64,000 bases of DNA from Cupriavidus sp. YR651 (GCF_900101625.1 NZ_FMYZ01000005.1:62001-126000); one strand, 5' to 3'; positions 50,158 to 60,617 are shown, counted from the stretch's first letter. Numbers and translations: made by a program. The notes: generated from the sequence alone by a model not told the origin.

Positions 50158-53100
50158 TCAGTCGCCCGCCCCGGGTGCGAGCACCTCGCGCGTGCCGTTG
50201 CGACCCATCGGCGATACCAAACCGGCTGCCTCCATCTGCTCGATCAGCCGCGCAGCCCGGTTGTAACCAATCCGCAATTGCCGCTGGACCGACGAGATCG
50301 ACGCCCGGCGCGAGGTCAGCACATACTGGGCCGCCTCGTCGTAGAGCGGATCGGCCTCGCCATCCCCACCGCCATCGCCAAACAGGTCGGCGCCGCCGGC
50401 ATCCGGCGTATCCCCGGCCAGGATGGCCTCGTCGTAGTCCGGCTCGCCAAACTGCTTCCAGTGCTCCACCACGCGGTGCACCTCGTCGTCGGCCACGAAG
50501 GCGCCGTGCACCCGCTGCGGATAGCCGGTACCCGGTGGCAGGAACAGCATGTCGCCCTGCCCCAGCAGGCTTTCCGCGCCCATCTGGTCCAGGATCGTGC
50601 GCGAATCGATCTTCGACGACACCTGGAACGCCACGCGCGTCGGGATGTTCGCCTTGATCAGGCCGGTAATCACGTCCACCGACGGCCGCTGCGTGGCCAG
50701 GATCAGGTGGATGCCGGCGGCGCGGGCCTTCTGCGCCAGCCGCGCGATCAGTTCCTCGATCTTCTTGCCGGCCACCATCATCAGGTCCGCCAGCTCGTCA
50801 ATCACCACCACGATCAACGGCAACGTGGACAGCGGCTCGGGCGCGTCCGGCGTCAGCGAGAACGGGTTGGGCACCTTCTCGCCGGCGGCCTCGGCCGCGC
50901 GGATCTTCTGGTTGTAGCCGGCCAGATTGCGCACGCCCAGCGCGGACATCAGCCGATAGCGCTTTTCCATCTCGCCCACGCACCAGTTGAGCGCGTGCGC
51001 GGCCTGCTTCATGTCCGTGACCACGGGCGCGAGCAGATGCGGGATGCCCTCGTAGACGGACAGTTCCAGCATCTTCGGGTCGATCATGATCATGCGCACG
51101 TCTTCCGGCGTGGCCTTGTACAGCATCGACAGGATCATGGCGTTGACCGCGACCGACTTGCCGGAGCCGGTCGTGCCGGCCACCAGCAGGTGCGGCGCCC
51201 GGGCCAGGTCGGTCACCACCGGGTTGCCGGTGATGTCCTTGCCCATCGCCAGCACCAGACGCGATGCGTGCGCCTGGAACGCGGCGCCGGTGACGATCTC
51301 CGAGAGCCGGATCATCTGCCGTTTGGCGTTTGGCAGCTCCAGCCCCATGCAGGTCTTGCCGGGGATGGTTTCCACCACGCGGATCGACGTCACGCCCAGC
51401 GCGCGCGCCAGATCCTTCATCAGACCCACCACCTGCGCGCCGCGCACGCCCATGGCCGGATCGACCTCGAATCGCGTAATGACGGGGCCGGCACTGGCGC
51501 CGACCACCGATACCGGCACCTTGAACTCGGCCAGACGCTGGGCGATCAGTTCGCCCGTCTCCTGCAGCCGCTCCTCGGATACCTGTTCCCCGCTATCCAT
51601 CGCCGCTTCCAGCAGGTCGCCGCCAGGCAGGCGATAGTCGACGATGCGCGGCGGCGCCGGAGGTGCCGGGGGCACGGGATAAGACACCGGCAGCGATGGC
51701 ACCAGCGGCGACGACGACTGGATGGCCGGCGCGGGCGCGAGCGGCACGGTCTTGCCAACCACCGCCTGCAGCACGATGCGCGGCTTGGGGGTGGCCTGCA
51801 CGAGCGCATTGGCGTCGAGCACCGCGGCGCCGGCATCCTCTTCGACTGGCTCGACGTCCGGCGATGGCGCCTCGGCCGCGACGGCGGTCATGGCATCGGT
51901 GTTGTCGCTGGCGTCGGTGCTGTCGGCGTTATGGGGATGGTCGGTATGGTCGTCGTTGTCGGCAGCGTTGGTGGTATCGGTGCTGTCCTCGGTGTCGGAC
52001 TCCATGGCATCGGCAGCGGACGCCATGGCCTGCGCGACCGCCTCGGCCGACGATTGCACTGGTGTGCCGGCCTCGGCCACCACGGCTGCCACCTCGTCTG
52101 CCACCTCATCTGCCACCGTGACATCAGCCGCCGTAGCAACCGTAGCAACCGCATCAAGCGCGGCCGCAGGGACACCCTCTTCTGCAGCCTCATCGTCCGA
52201 TGCAACGGCCGGCACGGCTTCGGCGACGGGCGCCGAGGTATTCGATTCGACCCCGGGCGCTGCCGTTACCCGGATGGCTGCGGCCTCTCCTGTTGCGACG
52301 GCTTCTCCAACTACGACGGCTTCCTCTGCCGCAACGGCTTCCACGGCGTCGATGGCTTCCGTGGCCGACATGGCTTCCACCGTATCGGGCTGCTCCATAT
52401 CTTCAGCATCGAGCGGCCGCGCGGCCAGCGCGCGCAGCTCGGCCAGCAGCTCCATGGCTTCCTGCCGGATGGCGGCCATGGTCACGGGCGACTCGGCACG
52501 GTCTTCGTCGCTGGCTTCGGCCATGTCGTCGATTTCCGTCACGATCGCCTCGGCCCGCGCCACCGCACCAGCCCCGGTCCCGGATTCGGACGAAGCTGCG
52601 GACTCGGACAAGGATTCGGGCGAGGATTCGGATGAGGACGTTGGCTCGGCTACGGCCTCGGCTCCAGCCTCCGCGTCAGCCCTGGAGACGTCCTCGGATG
52701 TGGCGAGCACGGCAACTGCGGCCGGATCGATGACCACGACTTCCGGCGCTTCGTCCATTGTTGCCGGAACCGTTGCGACCGGCGCCACGGCAACCGCCGC
52801 GGAAGTCGCCATCGCCTCGGGCAGCGTAGTGACGGCGGCACGCAGGCCGAGCTGCGGATTGCGGAAGGGGCTGCTGACGACGGTGGCTCGCGCGGGCGCC
52901 GGTTTCGACGTCGTTGCAGCGGCCGGCGACGGACGCGCGGCGGCGGATGAGATTGCCGATGCGGCTGACTGCATCGATGCAGCGTGAGACATGTGGCCGG
53001 CGTGGCCTGCTGGCGTCATCGGCTTCGCCGCGCGTGCCGATGCGGTCGACGCAGCCGACACACCTGACGCACCCGCCGACGCGGGCGGCACGACAGCCGC

Positions 53101-53868
53101 TGGCGCAGCGGATGTCGACGTGGTCGCGGCGCGTGCGGGTGCTGGCTTCACCGCACCCGGCGCCTCGGCATGATGCAGCCAGATTTCACCCGGCTGCGGC
53201 GGCGACTGGCGTGTGCGTGGAGGCGGCTCCCACGCCGGCTGACGGCGTGCGGAAACGGCCTCGATGCCCTTGTGTCGCGGCGGCGTGGGATTCCAGCCCG
53301 CCGACGAATGCGTCGGCAGCGACGTGGTCTCCCAGCGATCCACGGACTCGCGCGAGCCGGGCTGCGCGGAAGTTGCGGCATGCGACGTGCCGATGTCGGC
53401 GCGGAAATCTCCGCCGACGTCGCCACGAAGCTCGCTGCGACCGGCCCCACGGAAATCGGCGCGGGCGTCGGCTCGGGCGTCGTTACGCACCTCGGGACGG
53501 CCTTCGTCGGCAGCGGCGCGCGGCTTGCGCAGCAGGAACAGGCTGCGCCAGGTCTCGCCGAACACCATCGGTGCAGCCAGGCCCAGCACGGCCAGCATCA
53601 TCAGCAGCGAACCCGTCCAGCCCAGCAGGCTTGCCGCGCCGCCGGCCAGCGCATGGCCCACTGCGCCGCCCGCGGCAGCGCCCTCGCCCTCGCCTCCTGT
53701 CAGCGATTCCAGCGTTGCGCTGGCGCCCAGCACCAGCAGCGTACCCAGCCAGACGCGCAACGAGCCACGACCGAACAGCCGGCGATCGCCTGCAAGCGCG
53801 CGCCCCACCATTCGCCAGACAAGCGGCAACAGCCAGAAGGTCGATAATCCGAACCAGCCCAGACCCAT
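50158..53868 (-). CDS. ftsK: FtsK/SpoIIIE DNA translocase with very long linker
   Basis: 1236 residues from ATG 53868; the open frame continues antisense to the next gene but that part is a shadow. N-terminus: about four membrane helices (~5-115). Linker ~130-735, Ala/Ser/Glu-rich and repetitive. Motor: FtsK alpha/beta RecA-like domains (~740-1150) with Walker A GTTGSGKS (~900) and Walker [14 protein letters not shown]-terminal gamma domain ([32 protein letters not shown], ~1170) for KOPS recognition. Pumps DNA at the septum and activates XerCD. About 600 linker residues is far above the usual length. Confidence 0.93.
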   Translation of the reverse strand: MGLGWFGLSTFWLLPLVWRMVGRALAGDRRLFGRGSLRVWLGTLLVLGASATLESLTGGEGEGAAAGGAVGHALAGGAASLLGWTGSLLMMLAVLGLAAPMVFGETWRSLFLLRKPRAAADEGRPEVRNDARADARADFRGAGRSELRGDVGGDFRADIGTSHAATSAQPGSRESVDRWETTSLPTHSSAGWNPTPPRHKGIEAVSARRQPAWEPPPRTRQSPPQPGEIWLHHAEAPGAVKPAPARAATTSTSAAPAAVVPPASAGASGVSAASTASARAAKPMTPAGHAGHMSHAASMQSAASAISSAAARPSPAAATTSKPAPARATVVSSPFRNPQLGLRAAVTTLPEAMATSAAVAVAPVATVPATMDEAPEVVVIDPAAVAVLATSEDVSRADAEAGAEAVAEPTSSSESSPESLSESAASSESGTGAGAVARAEAIVTEIDDMAEASDEDRAESPVTMAAIRQEAMELLAELRALAARPLDAEDMEQPDTVEAMSATEAIDAVEAVAAEEAVVVGEAVATGEAAAIRVTAAPGVESNTSAPVAEAVPAVASDDEAAEEGVPAAALDAVATVATAADVTVADEVADEVAAVVAEAGTPVQSSAEAVAQAMASAADAMESDTEDSTDTTNAADNDDHTDHPHNADSTDASDNTDAMTAVAAEAPSPDVEPVEEDAGAAVLDANALVQATPKPRIVLQAVVGKTVPLAPAPAIQSSSPLVPSLPVSYPVPPAPPAPPRIVDYRLPGGDLLEAAMDSGEQVSEERLQETGELIAQRLAEFKVPVSVVGASAGPVITRFEVDPAMGVRGAQVVGLMKDLARALGVTSIRVVETIPGKTCMGLELPNAKRQMIRLSEIVTGAAFQAHASRLVLAMGKDITGNPVVTDLARAPHLLVAGTTGSGKSVAVNAMILSMLYKATPEDVRMIMIDPKMLELSVYEGIPHLLAPVVTDMKQAAHALNWCVGEMEKRYRLMSALGVRNLAGYNQKIRAAEAAGEKVPNPFSLTPDAPEPLSTLPLIVVVIDELADLMMVAGKKIEELIARLAQKARAAGIHLILATQRPSVDVITGLIKANIPTRVAFQVSSKIDSRTILDQMGAESLLGQGDMLFLPPGTGYPQRVHGAFVADDEVHRVVEHWKQFGEPDYDEAILAGDTPDAGGADLFGDGGGDGEADPLYDEAAQYVLTSRRASISSVQRQLRIGYNRAARLIEQMEAAGLVSPMGRNGTREVLAPGAGD

Positions 53869-54028
53869 GATTGATATGACACGTTCAAAACTGCGGGCAG
53901 CGATTGTAGCGGGTCTGGGCTCGCCGCACGCCTGGCGTAAAGGTTTTTCACCCTTTTCTTGCTCGATGCGGGGCAGCCGCAACACCTGCGGTACCATCGT
54001 TCCACTGCCCGATGCCGTTGCCGTACCG

Positions 54029-55264
54029 ATGCCAACTCCCCTCGCCGACCTTCGCGTCCTTGTGGTCGAAGACCATCCGTTCCAGCGGACGGTGGCCGCC
54101 AACCTGCTGCGCGGACTGGGCGTGACGCAGGTCACGCTGGCCTGCGACGGCGGCGAAGCGATGGCCATGCTCGCGGCGTCGCCATTCGACGTGGTGCTCT
54201 GCGATATCGAGATGCCCGTGATCAATGGCCCCCAGCTGATGGCGGAGCTGGCCCGGCGAGGCAGCGGCGCGTTTGCCGGCGCCTCGCCCGTCTGGGTCTG
54301 GATGACCCTTCTGGCCGACGACATCCTCGCCTCGCACCGCGACCTGGCCGAGACGCTCGGATTGCCGTACGTGCACGCCTTGCACAAGCCCCTGGTGGCC
54401 ACGCTGCTGGAATCCATCCTGACGCAAACCGCCGAGCGCGACGATGCGGCGCCGGCTCATGCAGGCATGCCGGACGACGAGGCGCTACTCGCCGCCGTGC
54501 GCGACGACGCCAGTTTCGAGATCGTGCTGCAACCCCAGTTCCATCTGGCGACGGGGCGGCTGGCAGGTGCCGAAGCGCTCTGCCGCTGGCACCACCCTGC
54601 GCTCGGCAACATCCGCCCGGATCTGTTCATCCCGCGCCTGGAAGCGCTGGGTGCCGCCGACCCGATCCTGTTCCTGGCCGCCCGACGCTGTCTCGACGTG
54701 CACCAGCGCCTGCGCACCGCCGGCATGGAGATCGAGCTGGGCATCAATGCATCGGCGCAGACGCTGTGCCGGCCGGATGTGCTGGAACGGGTGGAAGCCA
54801 TGGTCGAGGCCGCGGGCGTTCCGCGGCGTCTGCTGACCATCGAACTGACCGAAGGATTTCCCGTCGCCGATACCGTGGCGCTGTCGGTTGCCCTGAACCG
54901 CCTGCGGCTGCTGGGCTACGGAGTGGCGATCGACGATTTCGGCGTGGGCATCGCCACGCTCAAGCTGCTGGCGGACCTGCCTTTCACGCAGATCAAGCTG
55001 GACCGCTCGTTCGTCGTCAACGTGGATGCAGAGAACCAGCGCACCGTGATCTGCCGCAGCATGATCCGGCTCGCGCGGGACCTGGGGCTGACGTGTGTGG
55101 CCGAGGGAATCGAAACAGAATCGCAACGCGACGCGCTGCTGGCGCTGGGGTGCGATGTCGGCCAGGGCTATCTGTGGTCACGCCCGCTGCCGATCGACGC
55201 CTTCGTCACCAATGCCCTGTCGCGGGCCGGCGACTGGCGGACCGCCGACGGCCCGGGCGCGTGA
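54029..55264 (+). CDS. REC-EAL response regulator, c-di-GMP phosphodiesterase
   Basis: 411 residues from ATG 54029. Receiver domain at 1-130 with phospho-Asp59 ([13 protein letters not shown]). EAL domain at ~150-395: AEALCRW (EAL), NASAQT, ELTEGF, DDFGVG, KLDRSF, EGIE and GYLWS, so all metal and catalytic residues look intact. It should hydrolyse c-di-GMP when phosphorylated. No kinase is adjacent. Divergent from ftsK across 160 bp. Confidence 0.92.
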   Translation: MPTPLADLRVLVVEDHPFQRTVAANLLRGLGVTQVTLACDGGEAMAMLAASPFDVVLCDIEMPVINGPQLMAELARRGSGAFAGASPVWVWMTLLADDILASHRDLAETLGLPYVHALHKPLVATLLESILTQTAERDDAAPAHAGMPDDEALLAAVRDDASFEIVLQPQFHLATGRLAGAEALCRWHHPALGNIRPDLFIPRLEALGAADPILFLAARRCLDVHQRLRTAGMEIELGINASAQTLCRPDVLERVEAMVEAAGVPRRLLTIELTEGFPVADTVALSVALNRLRLLGYGVAIDDFGVGIATLKLLADLPFTQIKLDRSFVVNVDAENQRTVICRSMIRLARDLGLTCVAEGIETESQRDALLALGCDVGQGYLWSRPLPIDAFVTNALSRAGDWRTADGPGA

Positions 55265-55268
55265 TGGG

Positions 55269-55312
55269 TGCGTGATGGGCACGCAAGGGGTGCGTGATAG
55301 GCACGCAAGGGG
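55269..55312. repeat. 22-bp tandem repeat x2 with hairpin potential
   Basis: TGCGTGATGGGCACGCAAGGGG repeated once with one mismatch. Each unit can fold TGCGT...ACGCA. Sits between the convergent EAL and lipoprotein genes; may act as a weak terminator. Confidence 0.8.
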
Positions 55313-55322
55313 CGCCGGCGTG

Positions 55323-55916
55323 CTACGGCGCGGCCCGGAACGGATACTTCGCAAAAATCTGTGACACCACCTTGTCCAGCGCCTGCTGGTTGTCCTTGGA
55401 ATCGGCCTGGCTGGCATCGCCTTGCGCCACGCCCTCCCAGACCAGCTGGTTCTTTTTCGCATCGATCAGGTCGATGTTCAGCGTGCCTTCGGTGTACGAA
55501 TAGGTGTCGCTATAGAAGCCGTATCCGGGCCACGGCGCATAGAGGCCGCGCCGATAGCCGTAATAGCCCATGTAGCCCGGCCCCATCGGCATGGGATCGC
55601 TGACGATCTTCTGCTGCAAGCGGGCATTGAAGTTGATCAGCAGGTCGGACGACGCGGCGGCGTAGCGATAGCCGCGCGCGGTCATCTCCCGCTGGACCGC
55701 CGCCTTCAGGTATTGCGTGGTCAGGCTTTCATAGCCCTCGCGATCGGTGCCAGGCCGCGCCACGAATCCGAAGGTGCGATACGCCGAGAAATCCACGGCG
55801 CGGTTGTAGTCGGTGCGGATATCGGGCCCGGTGGCGCACCCGGCCAGCGCGACCAGCGTCATGGCGCCGAGCGCGCATCTCTGGATGTGGAGACGGTCAG
55901 GCAGTCGGGGTCCCAT
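55323..55916 (-). CDS. DUF4136 lipoprotein
   Basis: 197 residues from ATG 55916 (GGAG 8 bp upstream). Lipobox LVALAGC, then TDYNRAVDFSAYRTFGFV, the DUF4136 start, and LDKVVSQIFAKYPF at the end. A Gly/Tyr-rich stretch (MGPGYMGYYGYRRGLYAPWP) interrupts the middle. Outer- or inner-membrane-anchored lipoprotein of unknown function. 17 bp downstream of the DoxX gene. Confidence 0.88.
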   Translation of the reverse strand: MGPRLPDRLHIQRCALGAMTLVALAGCATGPDIRTDYNRAVDFSAYRTFGFVARPGTDREGYESLTTQYLKAAVQREMTARGYRYAAASSDLLINFNARLQQKIVSDPMPMGPGYMGYYGYRRGLYAPWPGYGFYSDTYSYTEGTLNIDLIDAKKNQLVWEGVAQGDASQADSKDNQQALDKVVSQIFAKYPFRAAP

Positions 55917-55933
55917 GGCAATGCTCCGCGGCG

Positions 55934-56347
55934 CTAATTCCATCTGCCGTCAATGCCGCCGACACTCATGCGGCCTGCCCCCAGCAGCGCCACGGCCAGC
56001 GCCCCCGCCAGGTACATGCCCTGCAACTCCAGCGCCCAGCCGCCGGTCGGGGCCATATCGCCGAACTGACTCGCGTGCACCAGCGCCAGCGCCACGATCA
56101 TGTTGATGGCAATGATCAGGCCGGCAAGCCGCGTCCAGAGGCCAATGATCAGCAGGATGGGCGCGACGATTTCGCCGATGTAGACCAGATAGGCCACGGA
56201 TTCCGGCAGCCCCGCCTTGGTGACCACCTGCACGATGAAGCCCGGCCCCGTCATCAGCTTGGAAATTCCGTGCACCAGGATCAGCGCACCGAGTGCGATA
56301 CGGAGTATCGCCTTGCCCACGTCCTGCGATCCTTGCGTGCGACTCAT
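55934..56347 (-). CDS. DoxX-family membrane protein
   Basis: 137 residues from ATG 56347 (AAGGAG). Four membrane helices with the DoxX signature ILRIALGALILVHGISKLMTG and GEIVAPILLIIGLWTRLAGLI. Often linked to thiol or redox stress. Followed closely by the lipoprotein gene; the LysR and azoreductase genes lie upstream. Confidence 0.9.
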   Translation of the reverse strand: MSRTQGSQDVGKAILRIALGALILVHGISKLMTGPGFIVQVVTKAGLPESVAYLVYIGEIVAPILLIIGLWTRLAGLIIAINMIVALALVHASQFGDMAPTGGWALELQGMYLAGALAVALLGAGRMSVGGIDGRWN

Positions 56348-56503
56348 CGACTCTGCTCCTTGCCGTGAAATTTGGTGCGCGCGCCGGGCGCCCTTGCCCT
56401 CGCGCAAGTGACCTGCACAACTACCTTAGTGCGCACTGGCGTGAAGGTAAAGGCGCAGCGGCCACAAACGTCGTACTTCCGGCACACGGCATCCCGAGGT
56501 TCC

Positions 56504-57484
56504 TCATGGCGGGCCGTGGCGCGCAGGCGGCTCCGTCGGCGGTGCCACGTGCATGGGCGGAGTGCTCGCCGTCATCATGCCGACGCGGCGCGCGTGTTCC
56601 GGCAATACTTCGGCGAGAAACTCCAGGAAGCGGCGCAGCGGGGGCGTCACGCCCTTGCGCGACGGAAATACGGCATGCAGCACGCCCATCGGCAAATCCC
56701 ATTGCGGCAACAGCTCCTCCAGTTCTCCGCTTTCGATCTCGTCCCGGCAGTACATGCGCGGCAGCATGGCCACGCCGACGCCGGCCATGGCGGCCTCGCG
56801 CAGCAGTGCGAACTCGTCCGATACCAGCCGTGGATCGTAGGAAATATGGATGGATTCGCCGGACTTGCTGAATAGCGTCCACGCGTGCTTGCCGTCATGC
56901 GGCTTCTGGCCGACCCCCGGCATGCCGTCGAGCGCCTGCGGCGTGCGCGGCCGCCCGATGCTGTCCAGCAGCGCCGGGCTGGCCACCAGCTTCATGTCGC
57001 TCTTGCCGAAGGTGCGCACCGCCAGGCTGGAATCCTCCAGCACATCGCGCACGCGCAGCGCCAGATCGTAGCCCTCGCCAATCACATCGACGCGGCGATT
57101 GGTGGCGTCGATCTCCAGCCGGATGCCCGGATTGGCGCGCATGAAGGTGCCGATCTCGGGTGCCAGCAATATCTGGGTGATCGCCACCGGGCAACTGATC
57201 TTCAGCGAACCGCCCGGCTGCTCTCGCGCATGCTCGATCACCTCGCGTGCCGCTTCCGCCGCCTGCAGCATTTCCCGACAATGTTCGTAATACGACTCGC
57301 CGAGCGGCGTAACGCGCACCTGGCGCGTGGTCCGGCGCAACAGTTGCACGCCCAGGTCCCGCTCCAGCTGGGCGATCCGGCGCGACAGCCGCGATTTGGG
57401 CACGCCGGTGGCGCGGCTGGCGGCCGAAAAGCTGCCGTGCTGCACCACCTGGGCAAACAGCGACAGATCGTTGAGGTCTTGCAT
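56504..57484 (-). CDS. LysR-family transcriptional regulator
   Basis: 326 residues from ATG 57484 (MQDLNDLSLFAQVVQHGSFSAASRATGVPKSRLSRRIAQLERDLG). The Lys/Arg HTH and conserved VRVTPLGESYYEHCREML are of the LysR group that controls DoxX/azoreductase genes. Divergent (158 bp) from the azoreductase gene, its likely target. The longer frame to 57553 is unlikely. Confidence 0.9.
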   Translation of the reverse strand: MQDLNDLSLFAQVVQHGSFSAASRATGVPKSRLSRRIAQLERDLGVQLLRRTTRQVRVTPLGESYYEHCREMLQAAEAAREVIEHAREQPGGSLKISCPVAITQILLAPEIGTFMRANPGIRLEIDATNRRVDVIGEGYDLALRVRDVLEDSSLAVRTFGKSDMKLVASPALLDSIGRPRTPQALDGMPGVGQKPHDGKHAWTLFSKSGESIHISYDPRLVSDEFALLREAAMAGVGVAMLPRMYCRDEIESGELEELLPQWDLPMGVLHAVFPSRKGVTPPLRRFLEFLAEVLPEHARRVGMMTASTPPMHVAPPTEPPARHGPP

Positions 57485-57642
57485 GCCGAATCTCCATCGG
57501 ACATCGCGCGCTGCCACAAAGGCTCTGGTCGCGGCGTTGCGCAGGTAGAACAATTATTTGCATTTTGCCTCACTACCGGCACCAATGGCCAGGGCTTATC
57601 TTTCAGTCATCCCAACCGAACACAGCCCCCGTGGAGCCAGAC

Positions 57643-58263
57643 ATGAACATCCTGCAAATCGATTCCAGCGTACTTGGCGATAACTCCGTTTCCCGTGGCC
57701 TGACGGCCAGCGTGGTCGCCGACCTGGTTGCCAAGAACCCCCAGGCCAAGGTGACCGTCCGCGATCTGGACCAGGACGCCCCCGCCCACCTGACCGGCAA
57801 CCTGCTGCCCGTGCTGGGTGGCCCGAAGGACGGCCTGAACGCCGTGCAGGAAGCCGAGCTGCAGCGTACGGAAGCGTGGCTGGCGGAGTTCATGGCCGCC
57901 GACGTGCTGGTCATTGGCGCCCCGCAATACAACTTTGGCATTCCGAGCCAGCTGAAGTCCTGGATCGACCGCATCGCCCAGGCCGGCCGCACGTTCCAAT
58001 ACACGGCCAACGGCCCGGAAGGCCTGGCCAAGGGCAAGCGCGCCATCGTGGTGTCGTCCCGCGGCGGTGTGCGCCAGGACGCCAACGCGCTGGATCTGCA
58101 TGAAATCACTGTCGACACGGTGCTGCGATTCCTGGGCATCACGGACGTCACCATCGTCCGCGCGCACGGCCTGGCCATGGGCCCGGATGCCCGCGAAGCC
58201 GGCCTCGCCGCCGCCCGCACGGCCATCGCCGCGCTGAACGACGGCACCCGCGCCGCCGCCTGA
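57643..58263 (+). CDS. azoR: FMN-dependent NADH-azoreductase
   Basis: 206 residues from ATG 57643. Flavodoxin-like fold: MNILQIDSSVLGDNSVSRGLT (FMN phosphate loop), GAPQYNFGIPSQLKSWIDRI, and SSRGGV. Reduces azo compounds and quinones with NADH, cytoplasmic homodimer. Regulated by the divergent LysR. Ends with a terminator. Confidence 0.93.
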   Translation: MNILQIDSSVLGDNSVSRGLTASVVADLVAKNPQAKVTVRDLDQDAPAHLTGNLLPVLGGPKDGLNAVQEAELQRTEAWLAEFMAADVLVIGAPQYNFGIPSQLKSWIDRIAQAGRTFQYTANGPEGLAKGKRAIVVSSRGGVRQDANALDLHEITVDTVLRFLGITDVTIVRAHGLAMGPDAREAGLAAARTAIAALNDGTRAAA

Positions 58264-58320
58264 ACCTGACGCTCTCCTCCGTGTCCGGTGCCGCCCTCCG
58301 CGGTGCCGGCGCTTTCCCGC

Positions 58321-58354
58321 CGGGCCCCGCCTTTATTGGTGCGGCCCGTTTTTT
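58321..58354 (+). terminator. Rho-independent terminator after azoR
   Basis: CGGGCC (58321-58326) ... GGCCCG (58343-58348), weakly extended inward, then TTTTTT. Confidence 0.75.
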
Positions 58355-58616
58355 CTTGCGCGCGCGTGCATTGGCATGCGCGTTTGCAGGCGCCGGCCCT
58401 TCCCGCGCGCCGCCCCGGGCCTTGCCCTGCAGCCGTTCGCGCCCCGCCCCGGCTCGCTCCGCCCGGCGATCAGGTCTATGATGATTCGAAATCTGGCGGA
58501 TTCATCCAGCGCCGTGCCGCATGGCACGCCCTCCGTCGCCTGCCTTGTCCGTGCTGCCTGGCGCAGCGCCGTCTCACCCGTGTTGTCTCTGCCTTGATCC
58601 GTCTCCGGGAGCCTGC

Positions 58617-59906
58617 ATGACCTCAGCACTGTTGCCTGCCGCCGCGAACCATCCCCCGCACGAGCCCGCCCTGCTTGGCCAGTACCGCCATGTGCGCGCC
58701 GCAACGGAAGCCATGGTGGCGGACCTGTCCGATGCGGATGCGACCGTGCAGTCAATGGAAGATGCCAGCCCGGCGAAGTGGCACCTGGCGCATACCACCT
58801 GGTTTTTCGAGGAATTCGTGCTGGCGGCGCGACTGCCGGATTACGAGCCGGTGGACCCCCAGTATCGCTACCTGTTCAATTCGTACTACGAGGCCGTGGG
58901 CGCGCGGCATCCGCGTCCCCGGCGTGGCCTGCTGTCGCGTCCCTCGCTCGACGAGGTGCTGGCGTATCGCGAGGCCGTCGACGAGACCATGTTGTCCCTG
59001 CTGACGAAGGCGCAGACCGACGACGAGGCGGCGCTCATCACGCTCGGCCTGAACCACGAACAGCAGCACCAGGAGCTGCTGCTGACCGACATCCTGCACC
59101 TGTTCGCCCAGAACCCGTTGCGCCCGGCCTTCGCGCCGGAGCTGGCGGCGCCGGTGATCGCGGACCCGCGTCCCGCGCCGGAGTGGATCCGCTTCACGGG
59201 CGGTGTGGTTGCCATCGGGCATGGCGGCGACGACTTCGCGTTCGACTGTGAGACGCCACGCCATAACGTGCTGCTGCAACCTTACGCGCTGTGCTCGCAC
59301 CCGGTGAGCAATCACCAGTGGTTCGAATTCATCGAGGACGGGGGCTATCAAACGGCTGGGCTCTGGCTGTCCGACGGCTGGCGCTGGGTGTGCGATCACG
59401 GCATCCAGGCGCCGCTCTACTGGGAGGAACGCGAGGGCACATGGTGGCAAATGAGCCTGCGCGGCATGCAGCCGGTGGATCCGGACAGCCCCGTCACGCA
59501 CGTGAGTTTCTTCGAGGCCGACGCCTTCGCCCGTTGGGCCGAGCGCCGCCTGCCCACGGAGGCTGAATGGGAGCACGCGGCGCGCAATCTGCCCGCCACC
59601 GGCAATTTCCTGGATGGCCGGGTACTGCGACCACTACCGGATCGCCAGAACACGGCCGGCGCGTTGCGCCAGATGTTTGGCGATGTCTGGGAATGGACCG
59701 GCAGCGCCTTCCTGCCGTACCCCGGTTTCCGGCCCAGCGCCGGCGCCGTCGGCGAGTACAACGGCAAGTTCATGAGCAGCCAGATGGTGCTGCGCGGCGG
59801 TTCCTGCGTCACGCCGGAGTCCCACATCCGCGCGAGCTACCGCAACTTCTTCTACCCGCATCAGCGCTGGCAATTCACCGGCGTCCGCCTGGCCGACGAC
59901 ATCTGA
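58617..59906 (+). CDS. egtB: Ergothioneine biosynthesis protein EgtB-like sulfoxide synthase
   Basis: 429 residues from ATG 58617. N-terminal DinB-like domain supplies the iron ligands: LAHTTWFF (His59) and HEQQHQE (His147, His151). A C-terminal FGE-sulfatase domain follows (~215-425; PVTHVSFFEADAFARWAERRLPTEAEWEHAAR, DVWEWTGSAF, RASYRNFFYP). Joins hercynine and Cys/gamma-Glu-Cys with O2 to the sulfoxide. The usual partner egtD does not follow; repeat R4 does. Confidence 0.9.
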   Translation: MTSALLPAAANHPPHEPALLGQYRHVRAATEAMVADLSDADATVQSMEDASPAKWHLAHTTWFFEEFVLAARLPDYEPVDPQYRYLFNSYYEAVGARHPRPRRGLLSRPSLDEVLAYREAVDETMLSLLTKAQTDDEAALITLGLNHEQQHQELLLTDILHLFAQNPLRPAFAPELAAPVIADPRPAPEWIRFTGGVVAIGHGGDDFAFDCETPRHNVLLQPYALCSHPVSNHQWFEFIEDGGYQTAGLWLSDGWRWVCDHGIQAPLYWEEREGTWWQMSLRGMQPVDPDSPVTHVSFFEADAFARWAERRLPTEAEWEHAARNLPATGNFLDGRVLRPLPDRQNTAGALRQMFGDVWEWTGSAFLPYPGFRPSAGAVGEYNGKFMSSQMVLRGGSCVTPESHIRASYRNFFYPHQRWQFTGVRLADDI

Positions 59907-60030
59907 GAGGCACTATCAAAATGATTCTGGCGTTGTTGCCGGGTTAGCCACACTCGCTTGCCGTACCACTTGTACTGTCTGCGGCTGCGCGTCTAGCCGG
60001 GACCGCTTCGCTTCGTTTTGAAACAGCCTC
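59907..60030. repeat. Dispersed intergenic repeat, copy R4
   Basis: 124 bp beginning at the first base after the egtB stop: GAGGCACTATCAAAATGA ... TCGTTTTGAAACAGCCTC. Core CTTGTACTGTCTGCGGC shared with R1-R3; a local change of ~15 bp follows the CTGGCGTTGTT segment. Confidence 0.88.
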
Positions 60031-60054
60031 TAGTCCGGACCCGCACGCCAGTTA

Positions 60055-60090
60055 GGTGGCTACCTCAAAATAGAAAAAACCGGTTATTCC
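60055..60090. promoter_or_regulatory. Shared promoter element of the twin AhpD-like genes, copy 1
   Basis: GGTGGCTACCT, then an A-rich spacer and CCGGTTATT, about 80-115 bp before the first AhpD-like gene. The 11-mer recurs in the same orientation before the second AhpD-like gene (61892-61902). Confidence 0.5.
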
Positions 60091-60170
60091 AGCAAGCCAC
60101 TGCCGCGCCTAATCTTGATCCTGTCGCAACGCCAATCCGGCGAAGCCAACTGATAAAACAGGAGCAAGTC

Positions 60171-60608
60171 ATGGCACAACGTCTTGATTTCTATAACGCC
60201 AGCCCCGCCGCCATCAAGGCCATGCTCGGCCTGGAAAAGCGCATCAGCGAAGCCGGTCTGGAGCAGTCGCTGGTGGAACTGGTTCGCCTGCGCGCCTCGC
60301 AAATCAACGGCTGCGCGTATTGCATCGATCTGCACAGCTCGGACGCCCGAAAGGCCGGCGAGGATGATCGCCGCCTGGCCACGCTGTCGGTCTGGCACGA
60401 AACGCCCTTCTTCTCGGATCGCGAGCGCGCCGCGCTGGCCTGGACGGAAGCCGTGACGCTGGTGTCGCAAGACCATGTGCCCGACGCCGCCTGGGAGGCC
60501 GTTCGCCCGCACTTCTCGGACGCGGAACTGGTGGATCTGACGTTGCTGATTTCCACGATCAACGCGTGGAACCGCTTTGCGATCTCGTTCCGCAAGACGC
60601 CGGCCTGA
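60171..60608 (+). CDS. Carboxymuconolactone decarboxylase family (AhpD-like) protein
   Basis: 145 residues from ATG 60171 (AGGAGCAAGTC). NGCAYCIDLHSSDARKAGE carries the CxxC and His of the AhpD-like thiol enzymes. Very like the protein at 61347-61784. The cupin gene starts 9 bp after its stop, so the two are an operon. Probably a peroxide- or quinone-related thiol enzyme; exact substrate unknown. Confidence 0.9.
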   Translation: MAQRLDFYNASPAAIKAMLGLEKRISEAGLEQSLVELVRLRASQINGCAYCIDLHSSDARKAGEDDRRLATLSVWHETPFFSDRERAALAWTEAVTLVSQDHVPDAAWEAVRPHFSDAELVDLTLLISTINAWNRFAISFRKTPA

Positions 60609-60617
60609 GGCAACGCC

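Noticed and set aside
51722..52987. Ala/Ser/Thr-rich plus-strand ORF opposite the FtsK linker
   Set aside because: Mirror of the repetitive linker; looks mucin-like only because of the repeat composition.
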